A stretch of DNA of 64,000 nucleotides, taken from positions 248,001 to 312,000 of the forward strand of contig NZ_LOEP01000016.1 in NCBI RefSeq assembly GCF_001482285.1, written 5' to 3'. How positions within the stretch are numbered: position 1 is the first letter of the stretch; each line of letters begins with the position of its first letter. Source of the stretch: Haloferax sp. Q22. Its GTDB lineage: Archaea > Halobacteriota > Halobacteria > Halobacteriales > Haloferacaceae. A model generated the notes under the pieces. It had not been told where the DNA came from and did not search any database. It was given only the letters and a program-made list of their open reading frames with translations. Below, piece by piece: positions 7,920 to 15,883 of this stretch. The position numbers and the translations under genes are program-made.

Positions 7920-8182
7920 CAGGCTCCCTCCCCGTAGGTGTTTTCGAGATACTCGACGATGTTCGCCGACTCGGACATCGTGACGCCGGTGTTGTCGTCG
8001 ACGATGGCCGGAACCGAGCGCTTGCCCGAGACGCGCTTGACGACGTTCCGGTCGGAGTGCATCGGCTCGACGAACCGCGACTGGTAGGCGAGGCCCTGCT
8101 CGTCGAGCGTGCGGACGACCCGCTCGCAGTACGGGCACGCCTGCAGTCGGTACAGCGTAATCGCCGGTTGCTCGTCGGACAT
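7919..8182 (-). CDS. Glutaredoxin-family protein (CPYC active site)
   Basis: The protein has 87 residues from the ATG at 8182. ITLYRLQACPYCERV gives the dithiol active site Cys16-Pro-Tyr-Cys19. SVPAIVDD carries the cis-proline, and GVTMSESANIVEYLENTYG matches the glutathione S-transferase N-terminal/glutaredoxin ending. Haloferax uses gamma-glutamylcysteine rather than glutathione, so the low-molecular-weight partner is probably that thiol (inference). Its stop codon overlaps the start of the cysteine-less redoxin in the same operon. The 235 bases upstream, shared with the divergent CorC-like gene, hold no other gene. Confidence 0.9.
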   Translation of the reverse strand: MSDEQPAITLYRLQACPYCERVVRTLDEQGLAYQSRFVEPMHSDRNVVKRVSGKRSVPAIVDDNTGVTMSESANIVEYLENTYGEGA

Positions 8183-8417
8183 GGACGGCTGTTGGGAAGA
8201 GCGTCGCCTAAGCCCTTCGCTCGCGGGCATCCGCGCCGCAAGATCGGGTCGGCGACGTACCGCCTCGGCCAGTTAGACGGTGTCGCGCCGAGCCGGGGGC
8301 ATCGAATCGGCGTTCTCGCGGTTCGCCAACGGAGCCGACGAGGGCGGACGAGACGCCGACCGAGAGGGGTTCGAGGGCAACTCTTAATTCCGGTCCCGCG
8401 CAAGACAGTGTAGTTAC

Positions 8418-9824
8418 ATGGGTTTGCCGCCGCTACAGTCACCACCAGCCACGACACTCGCGGCCGCACAGGTCTCGAACATTCCGCTGGACGACACGAC
8501 GATAACGGTCCTCGGCGTGATCGGAATCATCGTCCTGATCGGCCTCTCGGCGTTCTTCTCCTCGTCCGAGATTGCGATGTTCTCGCTCGCAAAACACCGC
8601 GTCGACTCGATGGTCGAAGACGGTGTGCCGGGCGCGGAGCGGGTGAAAGCGCTCAAGGACGACCCGCACCGGCTTCTCGTGACCATTCTGGTTGGAAACA
8701 ACATCGCGAACATCGCGATGTCCTCGATATCGACCGGACTGCTCGTCTTCGTCGGTTTCCAACAGGGAGAGGCGGTCGCAATCGCGACGTTCGGGATTAC
8801 GGCAGTCGTCCTGCTGTTCGGCGAGAGCGCGCCGAAATCCTACGCGGTCGAAAACACCGAGTCGTGGGCACTCCGCATCGCGCGGCCCCTCAAGTACGCC
8901 GAGCTGCTGTTGCTCCCGCTCGTCGTCTTCTTCGACTACCTGACCCGCGTCATCAACAAGGTCACCGGCGGTCAGACCGCCATCGAAACGACCTACGTCA
9001 CCCGCGACGAGATTCAGAACCTTATCGAGACGGGCGAGCGCGAGGGCGTCATCGAGGAGGAAGAACGCGAGATGCTCGACCGCATCTTCCGGTTCAATTC
9101 GACGATCGCCAAGGAGGTCATGACCCCGCGCCTCGACATGACCGCCGTCCCGAAGGACGCGACCATCGACGAGGCCATCGAGACGTGCGTGCAGGCCGAC
9201 CACGAGCGGGTCCCCGTGTACGACGGTAACCTCGACAACATCATCGGCATCGTCAACATCCGAAACCTCGTCCGCGAGAAGTACTACGGCGAACGCGGCG
9301 TCGGCATCGCCGACATCGTCTCGCCGACGCTCCACGTCCCCGAGTCGAAGAACGTCGACGAACTCATGGCCGAGATGCAGGACACTCGGATGCAGATGGT
9401 CGTCGTCATCGACGAGTTCGGGACCACGGAGGGGCTCATCACCCTCGAAGACATGGTCGAGGAAATCGTCGGCGACATCCTCGAAGGCGACGAAGAAGAG
9501 CCGTTCGAGGCGGTTGACGAGAACACCTACCTCGTCCGCGGTGAGGTCAACATCGACGAGGTCAACGAGATGCTCGACATCGAACTCCCCGAGGGCGAGG
9601 AGTTCGAGACGCTCGCTGGCTTCATCTTCAACCGCGCCGGCCGCCTCGTCGAGGAAGGCGAGGAGATCAGCTACAACGACATCGTCATCCGCATCGAGCA
9701 GGTCGACAACACGCGCATCATGAAAGCGCGCATCCGGACCAACGCGGGCATCGAAGCGACCGACGGCAACGGCGACGACGAGGACGGCGGCGACGAGGAA
9801 GCGGAAGTCGAGCCCGACACCTGA
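8418..9824 (+). CDS. CNNM/CorC (HlyC)-family membrane protein: DUF21, two CBS, CorC_HlyC domains
   Basis: The protein has 468 residues. The DUF21 transmembrane domain covers about 30-210 (IGLSAFFSSSEIAMFSL, LVGNNIANIAMSSISTGL, GESAPKSYAVEN). The CBS pair lies about 235-350 (KEVMTPRLDMTAVPKD, then VIDEFGTTEGLITLEDMVEEIVGDI). The CorC_HlyC domain is about 365-445 (YLVRGEVNIDEVNEMLDIELP), with an acidic tail. Proteins of this family move or regulate Mg2+/Co2+ (CorC/CNNM); the old name hemolysin is misleading. CBS domains normally bind ATP-Mg. An AT-rich box (TTAATT around 8384) sits about 30 nt before the start. Confidence 0.93.
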   Translation: MGLPPLQSPPATTLAAAQVSNIPLDDTTITVLGVIGIIVLIGLSAFFSSSEIAMFSLAKHRVDSMVEDGVPGAERVKALKDDPHRLLVTILVGNNIANIAMSSISTGLLVFVGFQQGEAVAIATFGITAVVLLFGESAPKSYAVENTESWALRIARPLKYAELLLLPLVVFFDYLTRVINKVTGGQTAIETTYVTRDEIQNLIETGEREGVIEEEEREMLDRIFRFNSTIAKEVMTPRLDMTAVPKDATIDEAIETCVQADHERVPVYDGNLDNIIGIVNIRNLVREKYYGERGVGIADIVSPTLHVPESKNVDELMAEMQDTRMQMVVVIDEFGTTEGLITLEDMVEEIVGDILEGDEEEPFEAVDENTYLVRGEVNIDEVNEMLDIELPEGEEFETLAGFIFNRAGRLVEEGEEISYNDIVIRIEQVDNTRIMKARIRTNAGIEATDGNGDDEDGGDEEAEVEPDT

Positions 9825-9929
9825 CCGGCCCTGACCGGTCCAACCCGACCGAACCCGTTTCGTCCCGATCCGAACTCCGTTCGTCCCGACATCCAACTGA
9901 ACTCGTTTTCGAACCGTCGTCGGCGCGAC

Positions 9930-10205
9930 TCACCCGAGGAGCGTAAACGAGAGAACCACGAGCGCCAGCGACACCAGCGCGAGGAAGGCCAACCCGGTCG
10001 CGTCGGCGGTACCGTCGCCGAGGCGTCGCGCCCGCCCGCGAAAGCGAATCGCCAGCGCGAACGCACCGAGGCCGACGCTCCCGAAGGCGAACCCGCGGAG
10101 CGAGATGCCGGTCACGACCGCCATCGCGACGTGGTAGACGCCGAAGACGGCCCAGAGGGCAGAAACGAGGGTGGCGAGCGCGACGCGGAGCCCACGAACG
10201 TTCAC
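9930..10205 (-). CDS. Small three-helix membrane protein coupled to the phosphate permease
   Basis: The protein has 91 residues from a GTG at 10205 that overlaps the TGA of the PiT gene (GTGA arrangement). It has three hydrophobic helices: ALATLVSALWAVFGVYHVAM, GFAFGSVGLGAFALAIRF and AFLALVSLALVVLSF. I do not recognise a family. The overlap argues that it is made together with the PiT transporter and may be an accessory of it; that is inference from position only. Confidence 0.65.
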   Translation of the reverse strand: MNVRGLRVALATLVSALWAVFGVYHVAMAVVTGISLRGFAFGSVGLGAFALAIRFRGRARRLGDGTADATGLAFLALVSLALVVLSFTLLG

Positions 10206-11401
10206 AGACCGAGTACGCTCGACACGAGCGTAAAGACGCCGTAGCCCAGCCCGAACGCGAGCGCGAGCGAGCCGACCCACGCGAGGACCGTGTACAGCAT
10301 CTTCCGCCGGGAGACGCCCGACCCGCCGGAGGCGTAGCCGGAGCCGATGATGGCGCTGACGATAATCTCGTTGAACGACACGGGAACGCCGAGGGCGACG
10401 GCGGTCTGGGCGATGGCGAACGAGGGAATCATCGCCGCGATGGAGCGCCGCGGCCCGAGCGAGGAGTAGTCCTGCGCGAGCGCCTTAATCATGCGCGGCG
10501 CGCCGGTCCACGACCCAGCGAGGAGGCCCACTCCGCCGCCGACGAGGAGCGCCGGGAGCGGGACCGCGACCGCGTCCAGCAGGGGAACGAGCGGCCCGAT
10601 GGCGAGGCCGACCTGACTGCCGCCCGCCGAGAAGGCGACGAGGCCGCCGAGGACGAGCAGGAATCGCCGCTGACCGCGGGTCTTGTCGGTCGTCACCCAG
10701 CGACCGACGATCGCGGCCGCGACGAGCGCGACGAAAAGGGAGGCGGCGACGAACCAAACCGTCTCGCCGAGACCGGCGAGGTCGGTCAGTTCGACTGCAG
10801 CGGCCCGGGCGACTGAGGCCGAACCCGACGCGCCACCCAGCCCCGCGAACTCCATGTTGGCGACGAGCAGGCCGACGAGTCCGGCGAGCGCGGGGACGGT
10901 CCACTGCTCGGAGACGCCGTCGGCGCGGAGGAGTCTGGCGGTCGCGTACGACGCCCCGCCGCCGACGAACGGCGTGAGAACCCACAGCGAAACGATTTGC
11001 TGGTACTTCGCCCACGCGGGGTCGCCACCCATGGCGAGGCCGACGCCGACGACCGCGCCGGTGACGGTGAAGGCGGTGGCGATGGGGTAGCCCGCGAAGA
11101 CGCCGAGCGCGACGAGCACCGCCGCGGTGAGGAGCGCGACGACCGCAGCCCCCGCGGTCAGCGTAACGCCGCCGATGAGTTCCGTCCCGACCGCGTTGGT
11201 GACGTTCGCGCCCTGCAGGAACGCCCCGGCGAAGCCGAGCAGGCCGACGATGAAGCCCGCGCGCATCACCGAGATGGCGTTGGCTCCGACCGCGGGCGCG
11301 AACGGCGTCGACCCCGACGACCCCGCGCCGATGGCCCACGCCATGAACAGGCTGGCGAGAGCGGCGACGACGAACGTGGCGAGCGTCGCGGCGGCTACCA
11401 C
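10202..11401 (-). CDS. PiT-family inorganic phosphate transporter
   Basis: The protein has 399 residues and about 10 membrane helices. The two PHO4 half-repeats are seen: VGANAISVMRAGFIVGLLGF followed by QGANVTNAVGTELIGG in the N-terminal half, and GVPVSFNEIIVSAIIGSGYASG followed by RRKMLYTVLAWVGSLALAFG in the C-terminal half. PiT carriers bring in phosphate with H+ or Na+, often as metal-phosphate. The usual large cytosolic loop is short. It is flanked by two small membrane proteins on the same strand (one upstream by 46 nt, one overlapping downstream). Confidence 0.92.
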   Translation of the reverse strand: MVAAATLATFVVAALASLFMAWAIGAGSSGSTPFAPAVGANAISVMRAGFIVGLLGFAGAFLQGANVTNAVGTELIGGVTLTAGAAVVALLTAAVLVALGVFAGYPIATAFTVTGAVVGVGLAMGGDPAWAKYQQIVSLWVLTPFVGGGASYATARLLRADGVSEQWTVPALAGLVGLLVANMEFAGLGGASGSASVARAAAVELTDLAGLGETVWFVAASLFVALVAAAIVGRWVTTDKTRGQRRFLLVLGGLVAFSAGGSQVGLAIGPLVPLLDAVAVPLPALLVGGGVGLLAGSWTGAPRMIKALAQDYSSLGPRRSIAAMIPSFAIAQTAVALGVPVSFNEIIVSAIIGSGYASGGSGVSRRKMLYTVLAWVGSLALAFGLGYGVFTLVSSVLGL

Positions 11402-11447
11402 GGGGCGACACCCCGGCGGTCGTCGGCGTCGGCTGTTGTCCCGTCCA

Positions 11448-11615
11448 TCAGCGGCGGCGCGCCTCGTCGTACCCCTCGCTCAGGCCGAGGAGCGTCCGAC
11501 GGACGAGGAGATACCCGAAGAAGACGAAGAGCAACAACGCGACGAGCAGCCCGACGAACACGGGATTCCCCGCGAGAAAGTCGACGAGGCCGTCTACGAC
11601 CAAAGGGTCGGTCAT
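11448..11615 (-). CDS. Single-helix small membrane protein upstream of PiT
   Basis: The protein has 55 residues from the ATG at 11615; a longer frame upstream to 11681 has no added motif. One strong membrane helix (NPVFVGLLVALLLFVFFGYLLV) is followed by the basic end RRTLLGLSEGYDEARRR. It precedes the phosphate transporter by 46 nt in the same direction, so it is probably the first gene of that operon. The function is unknown. Confidence 0.6.
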   Translation of the reverse strand: MTDPLVVDGLVDFLAGNPVFVGLLVALLLFVFFGYLLVRRTLLGLSEGYDEARRR

Positions 11616-11711
11616 GTGGATGGGTTCGGCGGGCACGAGGTATAGCAATTTCGGCGACGGGTCGTGAAAGAATACGAACACTCATGAGAAAACGCGAGTA
11701 ACGCGGATTCG

Positions 11712-12686
11712 ATGGCCGACCTCATCCCCTCCAGCCCGGGCGACCCGGACGACGACCGGGACGACCGAGACCCCAAGGTTATCGGCCTCGACAGCGACGA
11801 GGCCGACGACCTGCTCGGTGCCATCTCCTCGTCGACCGCCCGGTCGGTCCTCGCGTCGCTCCACGAGTCGCCGGCGACGCCCTCCGACCTCGCCACCGAG
11901 GTCGACACGTCTCTCCAGAACGTCCAGTACCACCTCGGAAACCTCTCGGAAGCGGGCCTCATCGAAGTCGCGGACACGAGGTACTCCGAGAAGGGCCGCG
12001 AGATGAAGGTGTACACGCCCGCGGACCGGGCGCTCGTCGTCGTCGCCGGGCGCGAGGACGAGACGAAGGGACTGAAAGGCGCGCTCACGCGCCTCATCGG
12101 CGGGGTCGGCGTCCTCGGTATCGGCGCGGCCGTGGTAAACCGACTCGCTCGAACCGGGTCGGTGCTCCCGTTCGGCTTCGGCAACTCGGCCGGCAGTGCG
12201 GACGGCGCTGGCGGTTCCGAGGCCGGCCAGAGCGGCGGGTCGGGAGGCGACCTCAACGCGACCTATCAGGCCGATTCGGCCAACGCAACGACCGCGGCGG
12301 ACTCGACGACGCAGACCGCGACGCAGACAGCTACCGAAACCGCGACGACGACCGACGGCGACGGCGGGTTCAGCATCGCCGAAGCGACCACGACGGCGGA
12401 TTCGACGACGCAGACCGCGGAGGCGACCCGGACCGCGGTCGAGTCGACGCGGACGGTAACGGAAGCCACACAGACCGCCGCGGAAACCGCGGCCGCGACG
12501 CCGACGCCGACGGCGGTTCCGGACACGACGGCCGCACAGACGGCTACGGAGACCGCGGCGCAGCTCACGAGCGGGTCGGGCGGACTCGCCCAGACTATCG
12601 GGTCGCTCTCGCCGGGGACGCTGTTCTTCCTCGGGGGGCTGACCGTGCTTCTCGCGTGGGTCGCGGTGGGCGTGCTGCGTGACTAA
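11712..12686 (+). CDS. Membrane-tethered ArsR-type winged-helix protein with Thr/Ala-rich loop
   Basis: The protein has 324 residues. After an Asp-rich start, residues about 30-110 form a winged helix (DLLGAISSSTARSVLASLHE, then TPSDLATEVDTSLQNVQYHL as recognition part, then YTPADRALVVVAG wing). A first hydrophobic helix lies at about 127-143 and a second at about 303-320. Between them is about 155 residues of low-complexity Thr/Ala/Gln/Glu sequence in which DSTTQTA occurs twice. The likely topology is DNA-binding domain inside, flexible loop outside, anchor at the end. Such proteins could pass an envelope signal directly to a promoter. The family occurs in haloarchaea; no ligand is known to me. 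It is divergent from the phosphate operon (97 nt between starts). Confidence 0.8.
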   Translation: MADLIPSSPGDPDDDRDDRDPKVIGLDSDEADDLLGAISSSTARSVLASLHESPATPSDLATEVDTSLQNVQYHLGNLSEAGLIEVADTRYSEKGREMKVYTPADRALVVVAGREDETKGLKGALTRLIGGVGVLGIGAAVVNRLARTGSVLPFGFGNSAGSADGAGGSEAGQSGGSGGDLNATYQADSANATTAADSTTQTATQTATETATTTDGDGGFSIAEATTTADSTTQTAEATRTAVESTRTVTEATQTAAETAAATPTPTAVPDTTAAQTATETAAQLTSGSGGLAQTIGSLSPGTLFFLGGLTVLLAWVAVGVLRD

Positions 12687-12833
12687 AACGGTTGTTTGAG
12701 CTTACGGTGCGTATTTGATACCGTCACCCGTAGGAGTGAGTACGAGGTCGCGCGTGGCCCCCAACGGCGACGGGACTGCCATCCGTGCCCCTGCCCCTCA
12801 CCCCGTCGTCTCGCGCGGCCTCGGACTGTCCCC

Positions 12834-12854
12834 AACAGGCTTCCCCAGCCTGTT
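12834..12854. terminator. Hairpin between convergent genes
   Basis: A perfect stem AACAGGCT / AGCCTGTT with the loop TCCCC lies between the end of the membrane-tethered HTH gene and the end of the phosphoesterase gene. The remaining intergenic bases (12687-12893) hold no gene. No long T-run follows, so the terminator call rests on the stem and the convergent setting. Confidence 0.4.
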
Positions 12855-12893
12855 CCCGCTGATTCTTCCGGCCCTCCGCCGGACTCCACTGCA

Positions 12894-13412
12894 TCACTCG
12901 TCAGGGACGATACGGAACGTCTCGAAGATGTCGCCGTCGACGGTGACGAGTCGCCCGCGGAGTCCGCCGTCCGGCAGTTCCTCCAGTTCCGCGTGCGCCT
13001 TGCGGTTGCCCCGCGGTTGGGCGTGACTCCCCGGGTTGAGGAGCGGAATCGGCCCGGTACCGTCGAAGCCCGGCCGGTGGCTGTGGCCGAAGATGACCGC
13101 GTCGGCCCCGCGCTCGCGGCCGAACATCGAAAGCGCGGTGTTCCCGCCGCGGCGGGTGTGAGTCACCGCGAACTCGACGCCGCCGTAGGTGACGTTTCGC
13201 GCGACTGGAATCCGGTCGCGAATCTCGGGACCGTCGTTGTTGCCGTAGACCGCGAGGAAGCTGTCGGCCTCGTCGATGAACGCGTCGAGGACGGACTCGC
13301 GCATGAAGTCGCCCGCGTGGACGACGAGGTCGGCCTCGCGGACCGCGTCGAGGGTTCGGTTCGTCAGACGATGGCCGTCCGTGCTGTGGGTGTCGGAGAC
13401 GATGACGAGCAT
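12894..13412 (-). CDS. Metallophosphoesterase (YfcE/MJ0936-type phosphodiesterase)
   Basis: The protein has 172 residues from the ATG at 13412. All motifs of the calcineurin-like fold are present: SDTHSTDGH (Asp, His), HAGDF, YGNNDGP, VTHTRRGG and FGHSHRPG. Two divalent metals are expected and the enzyme should cleave phosphodiesters in the cytoplasm; the natural substrate is unknown for the archaeal members. The length equals the MJ0936/YfcE group. It is divergent from the CDF transporter gene. Confidence 0.92.
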   Translation of the reverse strand: MLVIVSDTHSTDGHRLTNRTLDAVREADLVVHAGDFMRESVLDAFIDEADSFLAVYGNNDGPEIRDRIPVARNVTYGGVEFAVTHTRRGGNTALSMFGRERGADAVIFGHSHRPGFDGTGPIPLLNPGSHAQPRGNRKAHAELEELPDGGLRGRLVTVDGDIFETFRIVPDE

Positions 13413-13575
13413 GCGCCGGGGTAAGCGCCGGAGGGATTGAAACCTACCGACTGCGGTGTCGGGTCGTCGGGACCGGTCGAGGCTGGTCGGGGGCGGACGG
13501 GGTCGCCGCAGTCGGCGAGCGGTGTCCCAGTTCTTCGTCGGTAGCTCTATCCGAGCGGGGGGAGTGGCCCACGAC

Positions 13576-14520
13576 ATGGCAGGCAGTACGTCCGTCGTCG
13601 TCGCCGCGCTCTTCGCGAACGGGGCGATTGCGATTCTCAAGTTCCTCGGCTATCTCGCGACCGGGAGCCCCTCCATGCTCTCCGAAACGTATCACTCCAT
13701 CTCCGACACCGGTAACCAGGTGTTCCTCCTCATCGGCATCCGCGACAGCAAGCGCGACGAGACGCAGTCGCACCCCTTCGGTTATGGGAAATCGCAGTTC
13801 TTCTACTCGTTTCTCGTCTCCGTGATGCTGTTCGGTATCGCCGGCTGGGAGTCAGCCAAACACGGCTACGACGCCCTGATGCACCCCAGCCACGGCGGGG
13901 GCGGTGAGGCGCTCTTCCTGCTCGGCTTCGAAATCGAGCCTGTGTTGGTCAACGTCGCCATCCTCCTCGGCGCAATCGCCTTCGAGAGCTACGCCTTCCT
14001 GAAGGCGAACGCCGAACTCCGCCGGCAGATGGAGGAGTACGAGTGGAGCGGTCTCGTGGAGGCGTTCCGGGAGACGAGCGACGTGACGACGCTCACGGCG
14101 TTCACCGAGGACACCGTCGCCCTCGCCGGCGCGATGCTTGCACTCGTCGGCATCGGCCTCACCGAACTCACGGGCAACGAGCTGTTCGACGCCGGCGCGG
14201 CGCTCCTCATCGGGATACTGCTCATGGGCTTCGCCATCGCGCTCGCGTGGGAGAACAAGCGCCTGCTCATCGGCGAGAGCGTCCCCGTGGACGAAGAACA
14301 GGAGATTCGGAGACTCGTCCGCGAGCACCCCCACGTCGCACACATCGACAAGTTCCGCGCGTCGTACGTCGGCCCGGAGAAACTGCTCGTCGCCCTCGAC
14401 GTGAGCTTCGACCCCGAACTCGACACCGAGGAGATAGACGACCACATCAGCGACATCGAGGCCGAACTCAAGGCGGCCGACAACCGGGTTCACTTCGTCT
14501 ACATCGAACCCGAACTGTAG
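13576..14520 (+). CDS. Cation diffusion facilitator (CDF) family metal transporter
   Basis: The protein has 314 residues from the ATG at 13576; upstream in-frame codons have no family look. Helices 1-2 contain GSPSMLSETYHSISDTGNQ, with the HxxxD-type metal site of CDF proteins. The later helix has the second acidic site (FTEDTVALAGA). A C-terminal cytosolic ferredoxin-like domain starts about residue 235 (EEQEIRRLVREHPHVAHIDKF). CDF proteins export Zn2+, Mn2+, Fe2+ or Co2+ in exchange for protons. Its stop codon is directly followed by the frameshifted small gene. Confidence 0.92.
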   Translation: MAGSTSVVVAALFANGAIAILKFLGYLATGSPSMLSETYHSISDTGNQVFLLIGIRDSKRDETQSHPFGYGKSQFFYSFLVSVMLFGIAGWESAKHGYDALMHPSHGGGGEALFLLGFEIEPVLVNVAILLGAIAFESYAFLKANAELRRQMEEYEWSGLVEAFRETSDVTTLTAFTEDTVALAGAMLALVGIGLTELTGNELFDAGAALLIGILLMGFAIALAWENKRLLIGESVPVDEEQEIRRLVREHPHVAHIDKFRASYVGPEKLLVALDVSFDPELDTEEIDDHISDIEAELKAADNRVHFVYIEPEL

Positions 14521-14735
14521 ATGGACCTCACGCAAATCGCCCCCTCGGTCATGTTCGTCGCCGCCGGCGGCTACATCTACAGGCGGCCGATGTCGGCGAA
14601 AAACCTCGTTTCGCCCCGGGAGTGGAGGCACCAGCGAAGGCGGAGAAGCTCCAACGGAAGTTGGCAACGGGGGTAGGTATCACACTCGCCCTCGGTGGCG
14701 TGCTGTGGTTCGTCGTCGCGCTTGCGACTGGCTGA
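14521..14735 (+). pseudogene. Small membrane protein gene interrupted by a -1 frameshift
   Basis: The ATG at 14521 abuts the CDF stop codon. The first frame gives MDLTQIAPSVMFVAAGGYIY and then degenerates into basic low-complexity sequence with a stop soon after. One base back (from 14580) a second frame continues with VGEKPRFAPGVEAPAKAEKL and ends in a proper membrane helix (GITLALGGVLWFVVALATG) at the stop 14733-14735. The joined protein of about 71 residues makes good sense as helix - soluble middle - helix. So one base seems to be missing near 14580. It could be a real mutation, a sequencing error or programmed slippage. It ends 6 nt before the convergent aldolase gene. Confidence 0.65.
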
Positions 14736-14741
14736 GGACAC

Positions 14742-15767
14742 CTACCGCGTTTCGACCGCCTGTGCGACCCGCTCGACTGCTTCTTTGACTTCCGCGCGCG
14801 ACACGTTCAGATTCGTCGTAAAGCGGGTGTGGTACTCGCCGAACGTGCCGCCGAGGACGCCCGCGTCGTCGCACAGTTCGACGAAGTCGTCGGCCGTCAG
14901 CCCCGCACCCTCGGAATCGACGACGACGATGTTCGTATCGGGCGTCGGCACCGACAGTCCGGGGACGGCGTCGAGACCCTCGGCGAGGACCGTCGCGTTC
15001 GCGTGGTCGTCGGCGAGGCGGTCGATATTGTCGAGCGCGACGAGCCCCGGCGCGGCGATGATGCCGGCCTGTCGCATACCGCCGCCGAACTGCTTTCTGA
15101 CGCGGACGGCGTCCTCGATGAACGCCTCGGAACCGGCGAGCACCGAGCCGACGGGCGCGCCGAGCCCCTTCGAGAGACAGAACATCACCGTGTCCACGTG
15201 TTCGACCATCGCCGTCGGGTCCTCGTCGAGGGCGACACAGGCGTTGAACAGGCGCGCGCCGTCGAGGTGGACGGGAATTCCGAGGTCGTGAGCCGCCGCT
15301 GCCGCGGCGTCGATATCGGCTTTCGGAATCGCGACGCCGCCGCGGGCGTTGTGGGTGTTTTCGAGACACAGCACGCCCGTGCCGGCGACGTGAAGCGACT
15401 CCTCGCGGGCGTGGTCGCGGACCTGTTCGGGCGTCGGCGCGGCGCGCTCGCCGGCGTCGTAGGCGCGGACCTGCAGGCCCGACAGTTGGGCGAAGCCGCC
15501 GACCTCCCACTTGTAGACGTGCGCCTTCGCGTCCACGAGCGCCTCCTGACCGGGGGCGGCGTGGACGCGGGCGGCGATTTGGTTGCCCATCGTCCCCGAC
15601 GGCACGAACAGCGCATCCTCCGTGCCGACCAGTTCGGCCGCGCGCGCTTCGAGTTCGTTCACGGTCGGGTCGTCGCCGTACACGTCGTCGCCGACGTCGG
15701 CGTCGCGGGCGGCCTCACGCATCTCGTCGGACGGGAGCGTGACGGTGTCGCTTCGGAGGTCGATCAT
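14742..15767 (-). CDS. Low-specificity L-threonine aldolase (PLP-dependent)
   Basis: The protein has 341 residues from the ATG at 15767; further upstream codons belong to the promoter region of the divergent gene. The hallmarks are MIDLRSDTVTLPSDEMREA at the N-terminus, GDDVYGDDPTVNELE, FVPSGTMGNQIA, HLDGARLFNA (Asp169 and Arg172 contact PLP) and SKGLGAPVGSVL with the PLP lysine Lys200. The enzyme splits L-threonine/allo-threonine into glycine and acetaldehyde. It is one of the possible glycine sources of the cell. Divergent from the aminopeptidase gene. Confidence 0.93.
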   Translation of the reverse strand: MIDLRSDTVTLPSDEMREAARDADVGDDVYGDDPTVNELEARAAELVGTEDALFVPSGTMGNQIAARVHAAPGQEALVDAKAHVYKWEVGGFAQLSGLQVRAYDAGERAAPTPEQVRDHAREESLHVAGTGVLCLENTHNARGGVAIPKADIDAAAAAAHDLGIPVHLDGARLFNACVALDEDPTAMVEHVDTVMFCLSKGLGAPVGSVLAGSEAFIEDAVRVRKQFGGGMRQAGIIAAPGLVALDNIDRLADDHANATVLAEGLDAVPGLSVPTPDTNIVVVDSEGAGLTADDFVELCDDAGVLGGTFGEYHTRFTTNLNVSRAEVKEAVERVAQAVETR

Positions 15768-15883
15768 GCGCGGAGAGACCGCGCCGACGGAGAAATAAAC
15801 GGTGGTCCGCGGGGCGTTTCCCCGCGGTGTCGCAATATTTGCGCTTCGAAAGGTGTTTGCCCCGGGGACACACACGACGCGGT

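Noticed and set aside
12280-12570. Repeated ACGACGCAGACCGCG-like strings, checked as a CRISPR or minisatellite
   Set aside because: They are the coding repeats of the Thr/Ala-rich loop in frame with the HTH protein; units are irregular and have no spacers.
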